64,000 nt of DNA from Yeosuana aromativorans (lineage in GTDB: Bacteria; Bacteroidota; Bacteroidia; Flavobacteriales; Flavobacteriaceae): positions 62,001 to 126,000 of the forward strand of contig NZ_BMNR01000006.1 in NCBI RefSeq assembly GCF_014646655.1. Reading direction: 5' to 3'. The notes below the pieces were generated by a model that was not told where the DNA came from, searched no databases, and saw only the letters and a program-made list of their open reading frames with translations. Shown piece by piece: positions 1 through 7,627 of this stretch. A program made the translations under genes and the position numbers. How positions within the stretch are numbered: position 1 is the stretch's first letter; each line of letters begins with the position of its first letter.

Positions 1-86
1 CGATAGTCGCTTCCTATTTTGGTTTCTTCTTTTAAGCAACCGTGATGTGCAAAAACACGGATATTTTCAACTTTTATAATTCCCAT
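1..86 (-). CDS. folB: Dihydroneopterin aldolase, 5' end only
   Basis: Folate-pathway enzyme that converts dihydroneopterin to 6-hydroxymethyl-dihydropterin plus glycolaldehyde. Only the first 28 or so codons lie in the window. Read leftwards from the ATG at 86 they give MGIIKVENIRVFAHHGCLKE, and the VFAHHGCLKEE stretch matches the FolB amino-terminal signature (F-x-HHG). The gene runs off the left edge. It is divergent from glnS, with back-to-back TAnnTTTG promoter boxes in the 98 bp between the two starts. The call rests on a short stretch but the motif is characteristic. Confidence 0.8.
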   Translation of the reverse strand, partial: MGIIKVENIRVFAHHGCLKEETKIGSDY

Positions 87-106
87 TATATGGCATTTTA
101 AGTCCG

Positions 107-114
107 CAAAATTA
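107..114 (-). promoter_or_regulatory. Promoter -7 box for folB
   Basis: TAATTTTG on the minus strand fits the Bacteroidota TAnnTTTG box and lies 20 bp upstream of the folB start. A -33 element is not obvious. Confidence 0.5.
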
Positions 115-116
115 CC

Positions 117-124
117 TAATTTTG
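117..124 (+). promoter_or_regulatory. Promoter -7 box for glnS
   Basis: TAATTTTG on the plus strand, 60 bp before the glnS ATG. It sits two bases away from the opposing folB box, so the two genes appear to share a compact divergent promoter. Confidence 0.5.
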
Positions 125-184
125 CACAATATTTTTTGATTAATACTATCAGTTTCAAATTATAAAGGCCAAACCGCATTTTTT

Positions 185-2203
185 ATGTCTGAAGAAAGAA
201 AATCACTCAATTTTATTGAGCAAATTATAGAAGAAGATTTAGCCAACGGAATGAAAACAAACGACCTGCGTTTTCGTTTTCCGCCAGAACCTAACGGATA
301 TTTGCATATTGGGCACACCAAAGCCATTGGTATCAGTTTTGGTTTGGGTGAAAAATACAATGCTCCGGTTAATCTTCGTTTTGATGACACCAATCCAGCA
401 AAAGAAGAACAAGAATATGTTGATGCCATAAAAAAGGATATTGCGTGGTTAGGGTATTCTTGGGACAAGGAATTGTATTCTTCAGATTATTTTCAGCAGC
501 TCTTTGATTGGGCCGTTATGTTGATTAAACAAGGAAAAGCATATGTGGATTCACAATCGTCTGATGCGATGGCTGAGCAAAAAGGCACACCAACCCAACC
601 TGGTGTTGACGGGCCTTACAGAAATAGAAGCGTAGCCGAAAACCTTGATTTGTTCATGCGCATGAAAAATGGTGAGTTTGAGGAAGGTGCCCATATTCTT
701 CGCGCCAAAATTGATATGCAACACCCCAATATGTTGATGCGCGATCCTATTATGTATCGCATCATAAAAAAACATCACCATAGAACGGCTGATACTTGGT
801 GCATATACCCAATGTATGACTGGACACATGGGGAAAGTGATTATATAGAGTCTATTTCGCATTCATTGTGTTCGTTGGAATTTAAACCGCACAGAGAGCT
901 TTACGATTGGTTTTTAGACCAAGTTGTACAAGCAGGAAACATAAGACCTAAACAACGAGAGTTTGCGCGTTTAAACTTAAGCTATACCATTATGAGTAAG
1001 CGTAAGTTGTTACAACTGGTTGAAGATAGAATTGTAACTGGTTGGGATGATCCTAGGATGCCAACCATTTCGGGATTGAGACGTAGAGGCTATACACCAG
1101 CAGCCATTAGAAAATTTGTGGAAACCGTAGGTGTTGCCAAACGCGATAATGTGATTGACGTGTCGTTGTTGGAATTTTGTATTCGAGAGGATTTAAACAA
1201 ATCCGCACCACGGGTTATGGCTGTTTTAGATCCGGTAAAACTGGTTATTACCAATTATCCTGAGGATAAGGAAGAATGGCTTGAAGCAGAGAACAATCAA
1301 GAAGATGAAAGCGCCGGTTTTAGAGAAGTACCTTTTTCAAAGTATCTGTACATTGAAAGAGACGATTTTAAAGAACAAGCCAACAGCAAATACTTTAGAT
1401 TGACTTTAGGTAAAGAAGTCCGCCTTAAAAACGCTTATATCATCAAAGGTGAATCTGTTGTTAAGGATGCTTCGGGAACTATTATGGAAATCCATTGTAC
1501 CTATGATGAAGCTAGTTTAAGTGGAAGCGGAACGGAAGCCAGTTTACGCAAAGTAAAAGGAACGCTCCATTGGGTATCTATAAAACATGCGCTTAAAGCA
1601 GAAGTAAGAGAGTATGACCGGTTGTTCATGGATGAAGCACCAGATGGCCATCAAGACAAAGACTTTATGGAATTCCTCAATCCAGAATCCTTAAAAATTG
1701 TTGAAGCTTATGTAGAGCCTAGCTTAGCAACTGTTAAAGTAGGAGAGCGGTTTCAGTTCCAACGGATAGGCTATTTTAATGTTGATGATGATTTTACACC
1801 CAATCATTTGGTCTTTAATAAAACGGTTGGCTTACGTGATTCTTGGGCAAAACAAGAACCTACAAACCAAGCGCCAAACAATCAGAAGCAATCAAACCAA
1901 ACGGAACGTAAGGCTATTGATATAATTCAGCAACTGGGAAAAAAATATACCAATCTTCCTGAAGCTAAACAAATCAAGGTTAAGGCAGAGATACAAAAGC
2001 TAGCAGAAGGCGTGACTTATGAAGAGCTTGCACCATTATTCAATACAGCCGCAAAAAAGACAGGTACACGAATAGCTGTTATGATAACCTTAGGAGTTTT
2101 GCTTAAGCAAGGTTTAGAAAAAAACTCAGATATTGAAGCCTTTATTGAAAACGCCTTAGCTGATAGTAATAGCTTGTTGGTGGCCGAAGCACAAAACATA
2201 TAA
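185..2203 (+). CDS. glnS: Glutamine--tRNA ligase with C-terminal extension
   Basis: Class I aminoacyl-tRNA synthetase that charges tRNA-Gln in the cytoplasm. The HIGH signature is at residues 41-44 (PPEPNGYLHIGH) and the MSKRK loop at about 270-274. The catalytic and beta-barrel anticodon-binding parts end near residue 555. About 115 further residues follow, beginning with a Gln/Asn-rich linker (QEPTNQAPNNQKQ) and continuing as a helical segment. E. coli GlnRS is 554 aa, so this is an added domain. Databases describe GlnRS fused to a YqeY-like tRNA-binding domain in several bacteria, and this tail may be such a module, but I cannot confirm the fold. The ATG at 185 gives a natural amino terminus. 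Confidence 0.96.
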   Translation: MSEERKSLNFIEQIIEEDLANGMKTNDLRFRFPPEPNGYLHIGHTKAIGISFGLGEKYNAPVNLRFDDTNPAKEEQEYVDAIKKDIAWLGYSWDKELYSSDYFQQLFDWAVMLIKQGKAYVDSQSSDAMAEQKGTPTQPGVDGPYRNRSVAENLDLFMRMKNGEFEEGAHILRAKIDMQHPNMLMRDPIMYRIIKKHHHRTADTWCIYPMYDWTHGESDYIESISHSLCSLEFKPHRELYDWFLDQVVQAGNIRPKQREFARLNLSYTIMSKRKLLQLVEDRIVTGWDDPRMPTISGLRRRGYTPAAIRKFVETVGVAKRDNVIDVSLLEFCIREDLNKSAPRVMAVLDPVKLVITNYPEDKEEWLEAENNQEDESAGFREVPFSKYLYIERDDFKEQANSKYFRLTLGKEVRLKNAYIIKGESVVKDASGTIMEIHCTYDEASLSGSGTEASLRKVKGTLHWVSIKHALKAEVREYDRLFMDEAPDGHQDKDFMEFLNPESLKIVEAYVEPSLATVKVGERFQFQRIGYFNVDDDFTPNHLVFNKTVGLRDSWAKQEPTNQAPNNQKQSNQTERKAIDIIQQLGKKYTNLPEAKQIKVKAEIQKLAEGVTYEELAPLFNTAAKKTGTRIAVMITLGVLLKQGLEKNSDIEAFIENALADSNSLLVAEAQNI

Positions 2204-2283
2204 ACAGCTCATTTACAAATTCATAAATATATAAGATATTGGAATTTTAGTTATATTTAACTTCAAACTAAAACTAATATAAT

Positions 2284-2763
2284 ATGGAAATGAATTTTTT
2301 AGCAATTCTTGTTGCAGCGGTTTCTGCACTGGTTGTTGGCTTTATTTGGTACAATCCAAAAGTGTTTGGCAATGCTTGGATGCATGCTGCCGGTATGACC
2401 GAAGAACAAATTAAAGGTGGTAATATGGCCAAGATTTTTGGTATGGCCTTATTGTTTGCGCTTATGTTGGCTGTTACAATGCCTGTTTTGGTCATTCACC
2501 AAATGGGAGCGATGAGTTTAACCAAAGGCGATTTGGGAGAATTACAATCTTATACAGCTTTTATGGCTGATTATGGCGATGCCTTTAGAACATATAAACA
2601 CGGAGCTTTTCATGGATTGTTATCAGGTATTTTTATAGCATTGCCAATTTTAGGTACAAATGCCTTATTTGAGCGCAAAGGCGCTAAATATATCTTGATA
2701 AATAGTGGCTATTGGATTGTTACTTTGACCGTCATGGGCGCCATTATTTGTGGTTGGAGATAA
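2284..2763 (+). CDS. DUF1761 family membrane protein
   Basis: Small integral membrane protein of 159 aa. Hydrophobic segments are visible at about residues 4-23, 47-70, 109-130 and 138-156. The amino-terminal pattern FLAILVAAVSALVVGFIWYNP followed by FG..W is typical of DUF1761. The function of the family is unknown. The gene is monocistronic, lying 80 bp after glnS and ending just before a strong terminator. A weaker promoter-like TATATTTA lies at about 2252-2259. Confidence 0.8.
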   Translation: MEMNFLAILVAAVSALVVGFIWYNPKVFGNAWMHAAGMTEEQIKGGNMAKIFGMALLFALMLAVTMPVLVIHQMGAMSLTKGDLGELQSYTAFMADYGDAFRTYKHGAFHGLLSGIFIALPILGTNALFERKGAKYILINSGYWIVTLTVMGAIICGWR

Positions 2764-2790
2764 AATTTTGTAATTAATTAACAATATGAA

Positions 2791-2821
2791 AGACTGAAGT
2801 GTTTTAACTTCGGTCTTTTTT
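2791..2821 (+). terminator. Rho-independent terminator
   Basis: AGACTGAAGT and ACTTCGGTCT form a 10-bp stem (one G-U pair) around a short loop, followed directly by a run of T. It closes the DUF1761 gene. Confidence 0.85.
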
Positions 2822-2831
2822 CATTTTTGAT

Positions 2832-3992
2832 TTGAACACATATCGCATTTATAGGTCTTGTAAAGAACTTCCTGAAAATTGGGATGTCATCGTGAAACAC
2901 GATGTGTTTTTGCAATCCAACTATTTAATGGCATTGGAAAAGGCTCCACCAAATAACATTCAATGTTTTTATTTAGGGGTCTTTAAAGATGGTGAATTGA
3001 TAGGCGTTGGTTTAATCCAGCATGTTCGGTTGTATTTAAAAGATATGTTTAGGCTAAAAGCTGAAAGTTGTTTTAAGGATGTTCTTAAAAACAATCTTGC
3101 CAAATTGTTAAAAGGACATGTTTTGGTGCTTGGGAATTTAACCCATACAGGACAACATGCCATGTATTTTAATCAAAAAAGCATAACACAAATAGAGTTT
3201 TTTGAGCAGGTTTTTAAGGCGTTTAATGAGCTTGAGCGACTGATTAAAATACAATACAACAAAAAAATCCATGCGGTGTTGTTAAAAGACTTTTTTAAGA
3301 ATGATCAAATTCATCAAGCCAAGCACGTGTTTGATTCACATAAACTACATCAAGTTGCTGTGCAGCCCAACATGATTATGCCTATACTGCCAAACTGGAA
3401 ACACATGGACGATTATGTGGCCAGTTTAAATTCAAAATATAAAACCCGATATAAGCGAGCAAGGAAAAAAAGAAGTGGTATAAGGTGTGAAGAACTGCAC
3501 ATTAACGCTGTTGAAAGCTACTCTAACCAATTGCATGCATTATACTTAAATGTTTGCAAAAATGCTGATTTCAACACCTTTGTCTTACCTCAAAACCATT
3601 TTTACCAACTAAAAAAAGAGCTTAAGGATAGTTTTAAGGTTTTTGGATATTATTATCATGATGAACTGATTGGGTTTTTTACACTACTATGCAACAACAA
3701 ATCGTTAGAAACATATTTTCTGGGCTATGATGAAAACCATCAATATAATAATCAATTGTATTTGAATATGCTTTATGACATGGCCAAATTTGGTATTGAA
3801 AACAACTTCTCTTCAGTTATATATGCCAGGACCGCCATGGAAATTAAAAGTTCTGTTGGTGCTAAACCAGAGCCCATGTTTATGTATTTAAAGCACAATA
3901 ATTTAGTAATGAATACGCTGTTTAAGTATATTTTCCGTTTTATGAATCCAACACAAAAATGGCAGGAACGGCACCCATTTCTTAAGGATTAA
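2832..3992 (+). CDS. GNAT/FemAB-like acyltransferase-type protein
   Basis: Protein of 386 aa that resembles the acetyltransferase-like proteins (BioF2/FemAB-type GNAT fold) common in Flavobacteriaceae. The carboxy-terminal half has the characteristic layout: a basic stretch (KYKTRYKRARKK, about residues 200-211), then a strand pair around VFGYYYHDELIGFFTLL and a helix around NNQLYLNMLYDMAKFGIE. No signal peptide or membrane segment is visible, so it is probably cytoplasmic. The substrate is unknown. The reading frame opens with TTG at 2832, immediately after a terminator, and no ATG is present nearby in frame, so TTG is the best start. Confidence 0.6.
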   Translation: MNTYRIYRSCKELPENWDVIVKHDVFLQSNYLMALEKAPPNNIQCFYLGVFKDGELIGVGLIQHVRLYLKDMFRLKAESCFKDVLKNNLAKLLKGHVLVLGNLTHTGQHAMYFNQKSITQIEFFEQVFKAFNELERLIKIQYNKKIHAVLLKDFFKNDQIHQAKHVFDSHKLHQVAVQPNMIMPILPNWKHMDDYVASLNSKYKTRYKRARKKRSGIRCEELHINAVESYSNQLHALYLNVCKNADFNTFVLPQNHFYQLKKELKDSFKVFGYYYHDELIGFFTLLCNNKSLETYFLGYDENHQYNNQLYLNMLYDMAKFGIENNFSSVIYARTAMEIKSSVGAKPEPMFMYLKHNNLVMNTLFKYIFRFMNPTQKWQERHPFLKD

Positions 3993-4038
3993 CCTTTCCA
4001 ATTTTTGCTTTTTTGACTAATTTTCACTAAATTATAGC

Positions 4039-4248
4039 ATGATGAAAAAAGCAGAAGAATTACTTACGGAAATAAATAAAGTAAAAAGGAAGATAGAAAC
4101 AGACTATCCTGAACTTGACAAGTATCTAAATGAAAACCCGATAACCATTCCCAATTTTAAAAACCCAAAAATTGGTATTGAAACACTTCAGGAGTATTTG
4201 GATAGCTTGACCAGTTTAATTGAAAAATATAAAAAAGAGCATAAATAA
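4039..4248 (+). CDS. Small charged helical protein, unknown
   Basis: A 69-residue protein rich in Lys and Glu. Two predicted helices (about residues 3-28 and 48-68) flank a turn containing NENPITIPNFKNPKIG. No family is recognised. It starts 46 bp after the acyltransferase-like gene, with a TAATTTTC promoter-like string just before it, and ends at a hairpin shared with the convergent stomatin-like gene. The ATG-ATG start and in-frame coding character make it a plausible real gene. Confidence 0.6.
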   Translation: MMKKAEELLTEINKVKRKIETDYPELDKYLNENPITIPNFKNPKIGIETLQEYLDSLTSLIEKYKKEHK

Positions 4249-4274
4249 AGGTCCCGATATACATATCGAGACCT
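4249..4274. terminator. Hairpin between convergent genes
   Basis: AGGTCCCGATAT and ATATCGAGACCT pair with one mismatch around a short loop. It lies between two convergent genes and could act in both directions, though no long T run follows on either side. Confidence 0.45.
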
Positions 4275-4291
4275 CTAGAGTATTTAAGCTT

Positions 4292-5215
4292 TTATTGTTT
4301 CTTTTTGTTTTTAGCTTCTTTGATGGCTTCGCCTATTTGATTACTGGCCGTAAAACTGGCCACCATATCATTTAGCATGTTACTCCCAGCTTGTGGGGAA
4401 TTGGGCAATAAAATTAGGTTGCTATTAGTTTCTTGTCCGAGTGATTGCAACGTATCATAATGTTGGGTCACAACAATTAGGGCAGAGGCTTCTTGTGAAT
4501 TGATGCCAACTCTGTTTAAAACATCTACTGATTCTTCCAGTCCACGTGCAATTTCCCTACGTTGATCGGCAATACCTTGACCTTGTAAACGTTTGCTTTC
4601 GGCTTCAGCTTTTGCTTTTTCAACAATTAAAATACGGGCTGCATCACCTTCATATTGGGCAGCTGTTTTTTCTCTATCAGCGGCGTTAATCCGGTTCATG
4701 GCGGCTTTTACTTGTGCATCTGGATCAATATCTGTTACCAATGTTTTTATAATGTCATAACCATATTCCATCATGGCATCGTTCAATTCGGTTTTAACGG
4801 CAATGGCGATATCATCTTTTTTTACAAATACATCATCCAATTTCATTTTTGGCACTTCGGCTCTTACCACGTCAAACACATACGAAGTGATTTGTTCGTG
4901 CGGATAATCCAGTTTATAAAAGGCATCATATACTTTTTCTGGAATCACTTTGTATTGAACAGAAACTTTAAGTTTTACAAATACGTCGTCCAACGTTTTG
5001 GTTTCAATGATAACGTCTAATTGTTGAATTTTTAAACTCAATCTACCTGCAACACGGTCTATGATTGGAATTTTCATTTGTAATCCTGAATGGCGAATAC
5101 TTAGAAATTTTCCAAAACGCTCAATAATGGCTGCTGACTGTTGTTTAACAGTAAAAAAGGAGGATAACAATATTATTACTCCTAGAAAAATAATGGGGAT
5201 GAAAAAGAAGTTCAT
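4292..5215 (-). CDS. SPFH/Band 7 (stomatin-like) protein
   Basis: Membrane-anchored scaffold protein of 307 aa. Residues 3-21 form an amino-terminal hydrophobic anchor. The SPFH core follows (QQSAAIIERFGKF, GLQMKIPIIDRV), and then an Ala/Glu/Lys-rich coiled-coil stretch (RINAADREKTAAQYEGDAARILIVEKAKAEAES split over about residues 172-210). The family clusters in membrane microdomains and modulates proteases or channels. The carboxy terminus is Lys-rich. No NfeD-type partner lies next to it. It is more like the hypersensitive-response/YdjI group than the HflK/HflC pair. The exact role is not known. Confidence 0.85.
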   Translation of the reverse strand: MNFFFIPIIFLGVIILLSSFFTVKQQSAAIIERFGKFLSIRHSGLQMKIPIIDRVAGRLSLKIQQLDVIIETKTLDDVFVKLKVSVQYKVIPEKVYDAFYKLDYPHEQITSYVFDVVRAEVPKMKLDDVFVKKDDIAIAVKTELNDAMMEYGYDIIKTLVTDIDPDAQVKAAMNRINAADREKTAAQYEGDAARILIVEKAKAEAESKRLQGQGIADQRREIARGLEESVDVLNRVGINSQEASALIVVTQHYDTLQSLGQETNSNLILLPNSPQAGSNMLNDMVASFTASNQIGEAIKEAKNKKKQ

Positions 5216-5260
5216 AAATGTATTTTTAAATGGTTAAAAGAATAAAATACTAATTTAAGT

Positions 5261-5268
5261 TATATTTG
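5261..5268 (+). promoter_or_regulatory. Promoter -7 box for the outer-membrane protein gene
   Basis: TATATTTG fits TAnnTTTG and lies 17 bp before the ATG at 5285. Confidence 0.5.
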
Positions 5269-5284
5269 CCGCAATCACATTATA

Positions 5285-5968
5285 ATGAAGAACAAAGAAC
5301 TTATTTTATTAGTAGCTATCTGTATATGTTTTGTTACAACAGGTTTCTCTCAACATGCAAATTATCATATTAGAAACGGTATTGGAATTTCTGCTGCGGT
5401 TACCAAATTTGATATTATTACCAATAACTTCACAACTAAACAAGAAGATGGTTTTTTGGGAGGCTTATTAGCTACAGTTGATATCCCAAACCGATGGTAT
5501 AACATGAGTTTTGGCATGCAGCTTTCACAAAATAACATAGGTGTCTTGGCAAGGCCAAATGCCATTAGTACAGAAGATGTGTTTGTTGACTACAAACTGT
5601 TAACGGCCCAGATTGCGTTATTGGGGCATATTAAAATCATAGAAGATTATTTAACTATTGATGGTGGCCCCATGTTGCAATACAACGGTAAAATGGAATT
5701 AAAAGACAATTCAAAAGAAAGCTATTTTATAAACAATTATAATACGTTATTGGCGAAAGATATCAGTAGTATTTCGCAATTTAATGTGAATGGAGCCATA
5801 GGCGCATCTGCCGGCTTTGGCTTTTTTAGGCTCAAGGCTCAATACATTTATGGTTTTACCAATATACTAAGCAAATTGAACAGTCAATCTCTTGACACAA
5901 ATGGATCTGAAGGCAGTTTTAAAGGACATCAATCCATGCTTGCCTTAGGCGCTATGATTGTTTTTTAA
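5285..5968 (+). CDS. Predicted outer-membrane beta-barrel protein
   Basis: A 227-residue exported protein. Residues 1-22 are a signal peptide ending FVTTGFSQ, and cleavage after the Ser or Gln is likely. The remainder alternates polar and hydrophobic strands and ends ALGAMIVF, with a terminal Phe as is usual for outer-membrane barrels. The size and pattern resemble PorT-like small barrels of Bacteroidota, but the sequence does not identify a substrate or partner. It converges on gltX and the two stop regions overlap by 4 bp, so there is no room for a terminator between them. Confidence 0.65.
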   Translation: MKNKELILLVAICICFVTTGFSQHANYHIRNGIGISAAVTKFDIITNNFTTKQEDGFLGGLLATVDIPNRWYNMSFGMQLSQNNIGVLARPNAISTEDVFVDYKLLTAQIALLGHIKIIEDYLTIDGGPMLQYNGKMELKDNSKESYFINNYNTLLAKDISSISQFNVNGAIGASAGFGFFRLKAQYIYGFTNILSKLNSQSLDTNGSEGSFKGHQSMLALGAMIVF

Positions 5969-7479
5969 ATTGAGTTTATTGCCTTTTCTATGCGGTTTAT
6001 GGTTTCGGTCTTACCTATCATAAACATGATTTCAAACACATCGGGACCTTGTAACGCTCCAACAAGTGCTAAACGAAGCGGCATCATAACTTTACCAAAT
6101 CCTATTTCTTTTGATGTAATCCAGTTTTTTATTTGAGTTTGAAGATTCATTGCCGTAAATTCTGATACGTGTTGAATGATATCTACCAACGCAATCATTA
6201 AAGCCGCTGTATCGTCCTTAAAAGCTTTTTTGACCGCTTTTTCATCATAGGTTTCCGGCGCTTTAAAAAAGTAATGGCTTAACTCCCAAAAATCAGACAC
6301 AAAAGTTGCCCGTTCTTTAATAAGCCCAATTACCAATGCAATGTAGCCTATATCAATACTGTTTAGTTTACTGCTGTGCTGAGCTTTAAATAATTCAGCT
6401 AATTGAGTGTTATTTTGCTCTTGCATGTAATGATGATTAAACCACTTTATTTTTTCAGGATCAAAACGTGCACCGGCTTTATGAACGCGTTCCAGCTCAA
6501 AAGCATTTACCAATTCATGTAAAGAGAAAATTTCTTGTTCGGTTCCAGGGTTCCAGCCTAAAAGCGCCAAAAAATTTACAACTGACTCTGCAAAATAACC
6601 TTCTTCTTTGTAACCTTTTGACACGTCTTTTGTTTGTGGGTCAACCCATTCCAAAGGAAAAACAGGGAATCCCATTTTATCGCCATCGCGTTTACTAAGT
6701 TTGCCTTTACCCGTTGGCTTTAAAATTAAAGGTAGATGAGCAAATTCTGGAGCGTTCCAGCCAAATGCTGTGTATAATTGTTGGTGTAACGCCAATGAGG
6801 GCAACCATTCTTCACCACGAATAACATGCGTGATTTCCATTAAATGGTCATCAACAATATTGGCTAGGTGATAGGTGGGCATGCCGTCGCTTTTGAACAA
6901 GACTTTATCGTCTAAAATATTGGTGTCAATTTTTATATAACCTCGAATAATATCTGTTAAATGAAGGGTTTCATCTTTCGGCGATTTAAATCGAATGACG
7001 TAGTCCACACCATTAGCAAGCTTTTTTTCAACGTTTTCTTTAGAAAGCGAAATAGAATTGGTTAATTTTTCTCTGTTATGCCAATTGTAAATAAACGTTT
7101 TGCCTTTAGCTTCATGATCTTTTCTGTGAAAATCCAGTTCCTCAGCAGTATCAAAAGCATAGTAAGCATGGCCAGAATCAATCAACTGTTTGGCATAGTC
7201 TGCATAAATATCCTTCCGTTCGCTTTGTCTGTAAGGACCAAATTTTTCATTTTTTCCTGGGCCTTCATCAAAAGGGATATTACACCAATTTAAAGCATCA
7301 ACAATATATTGTTCTGCACCTTCAACATATCGGTTTTGATCCGTATCTTCTATTCTTAAGATAAAGGTTCCGTTATGTTTTTTTGCAAATAAATAGTTGA
7401 ATAGGGCCGTACGAACACCACCAATGTGAAGTGGACCCGTTGGGCTTGGTGCAAAACGCACACGAACAGTATTACTCAT
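5965..7479 (-). CDS. gltX: Glutamate--tRNA ligase
   Basis: Class I synthetase that charges tRNA-Glu. The amino terminus reads RFAPSPTGPLHIGG, with the HIGH-type motif at residues 18-21. KLSKR lies near residue 260, and the carboxy half is helical anticodon-binding. The length of 504 aa is normal for bacterial GltX. The ATG is at 7479 and a TAnnTTTG box lies 18 bp upstream. The gene is a single unit convergent with the outer-membrane protein gene. Confidence 0.97.
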   Translation of the reverse strand: MSNTVRVRFAPSPTGPLHIGGVRTALFNYLFAKKHNGTFILRIEDTDQNRYVEGAEQYIVDALNWCNIPFDEGPGKNEKFGPYRQSERKDIYADYAKQLIDSGHAYYAFDTAEELDFHRKDHEAKGKTFIYNWHNREKLTNSISLSKENVEKKLANGVDYVIRFKSPKDETLHLTDIIRGYIKIDTNILDDKVLFKSDGMPTYHLANIVDDHLMEITHVIRGEEWLPSLALHQQLYTAFGWNAPEFAHLPLILKPTGKGKLSKRDGDKMGFPVFPLEWVDPQTKDVSKGYKEEGYFAESVVNFLALLGWNPGTEQEIFSLHELVNAFELERVHKAGARFDPEKIKWFNHHYMQEQNNTQLAELFKAQHSSKLNSIDIGYIALVIGLIKERATFVSDFWELSHYFFKAPETYDEKAVKKAFKDDTAALMIALVDIIQHVSEFTAMNLQTQIKNWITSKEIGFGKVMMPLRLALVGALQGPDVFEIMFMIGKTETINRIEKAINSI

Positions 7480-7496
7480 GCTTTGTTGTTTTGGTG

Positions 7497-7504
7497 CAAA
7501 GATA
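7497..7504 (-). promoter_or_regulatory. Promoter -7 box for gltX
   Basis: TATCTTTG on the minus strand, 17 bp before the gltX start, fits TAnnTTTG. Confidence 0.5.
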
Positions 7505-7541
7505 AAAGGATATTTATGAATAGGAATAATTATGCGCTTAT

Positions 7542-7557
7542 CATTTCACGTGGAACA
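7542..7557. other. parS-like site 1 (one degenerate half)
   Basis: CATTTCACGTGGAACA has the CACGTG core. The right half is identical to the two better sites at 11422 and 13359, and the left half has changes. The known Bacillus ParB site is TGTTNCACGTGAAACA. It lies in the intergenic space between gltX and the DUF4175 gene. ParB binding is inferred from resemblance only. Confidence 0.55.
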
Positions 7558-7627
7558 TGTTTATTGGAAAATAGTCAATTATGGCATAAAATAAAATTGT
7601 AATTTCGTATGTTATAATGCAATAGGC

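Noticed and set aside
4655-5020. Open frame opposite the stomatin-like gene
   Set aside because: Phe/Ile/Tyr-rich composition and antisense position to a clear gene mark it as a shadow frame.
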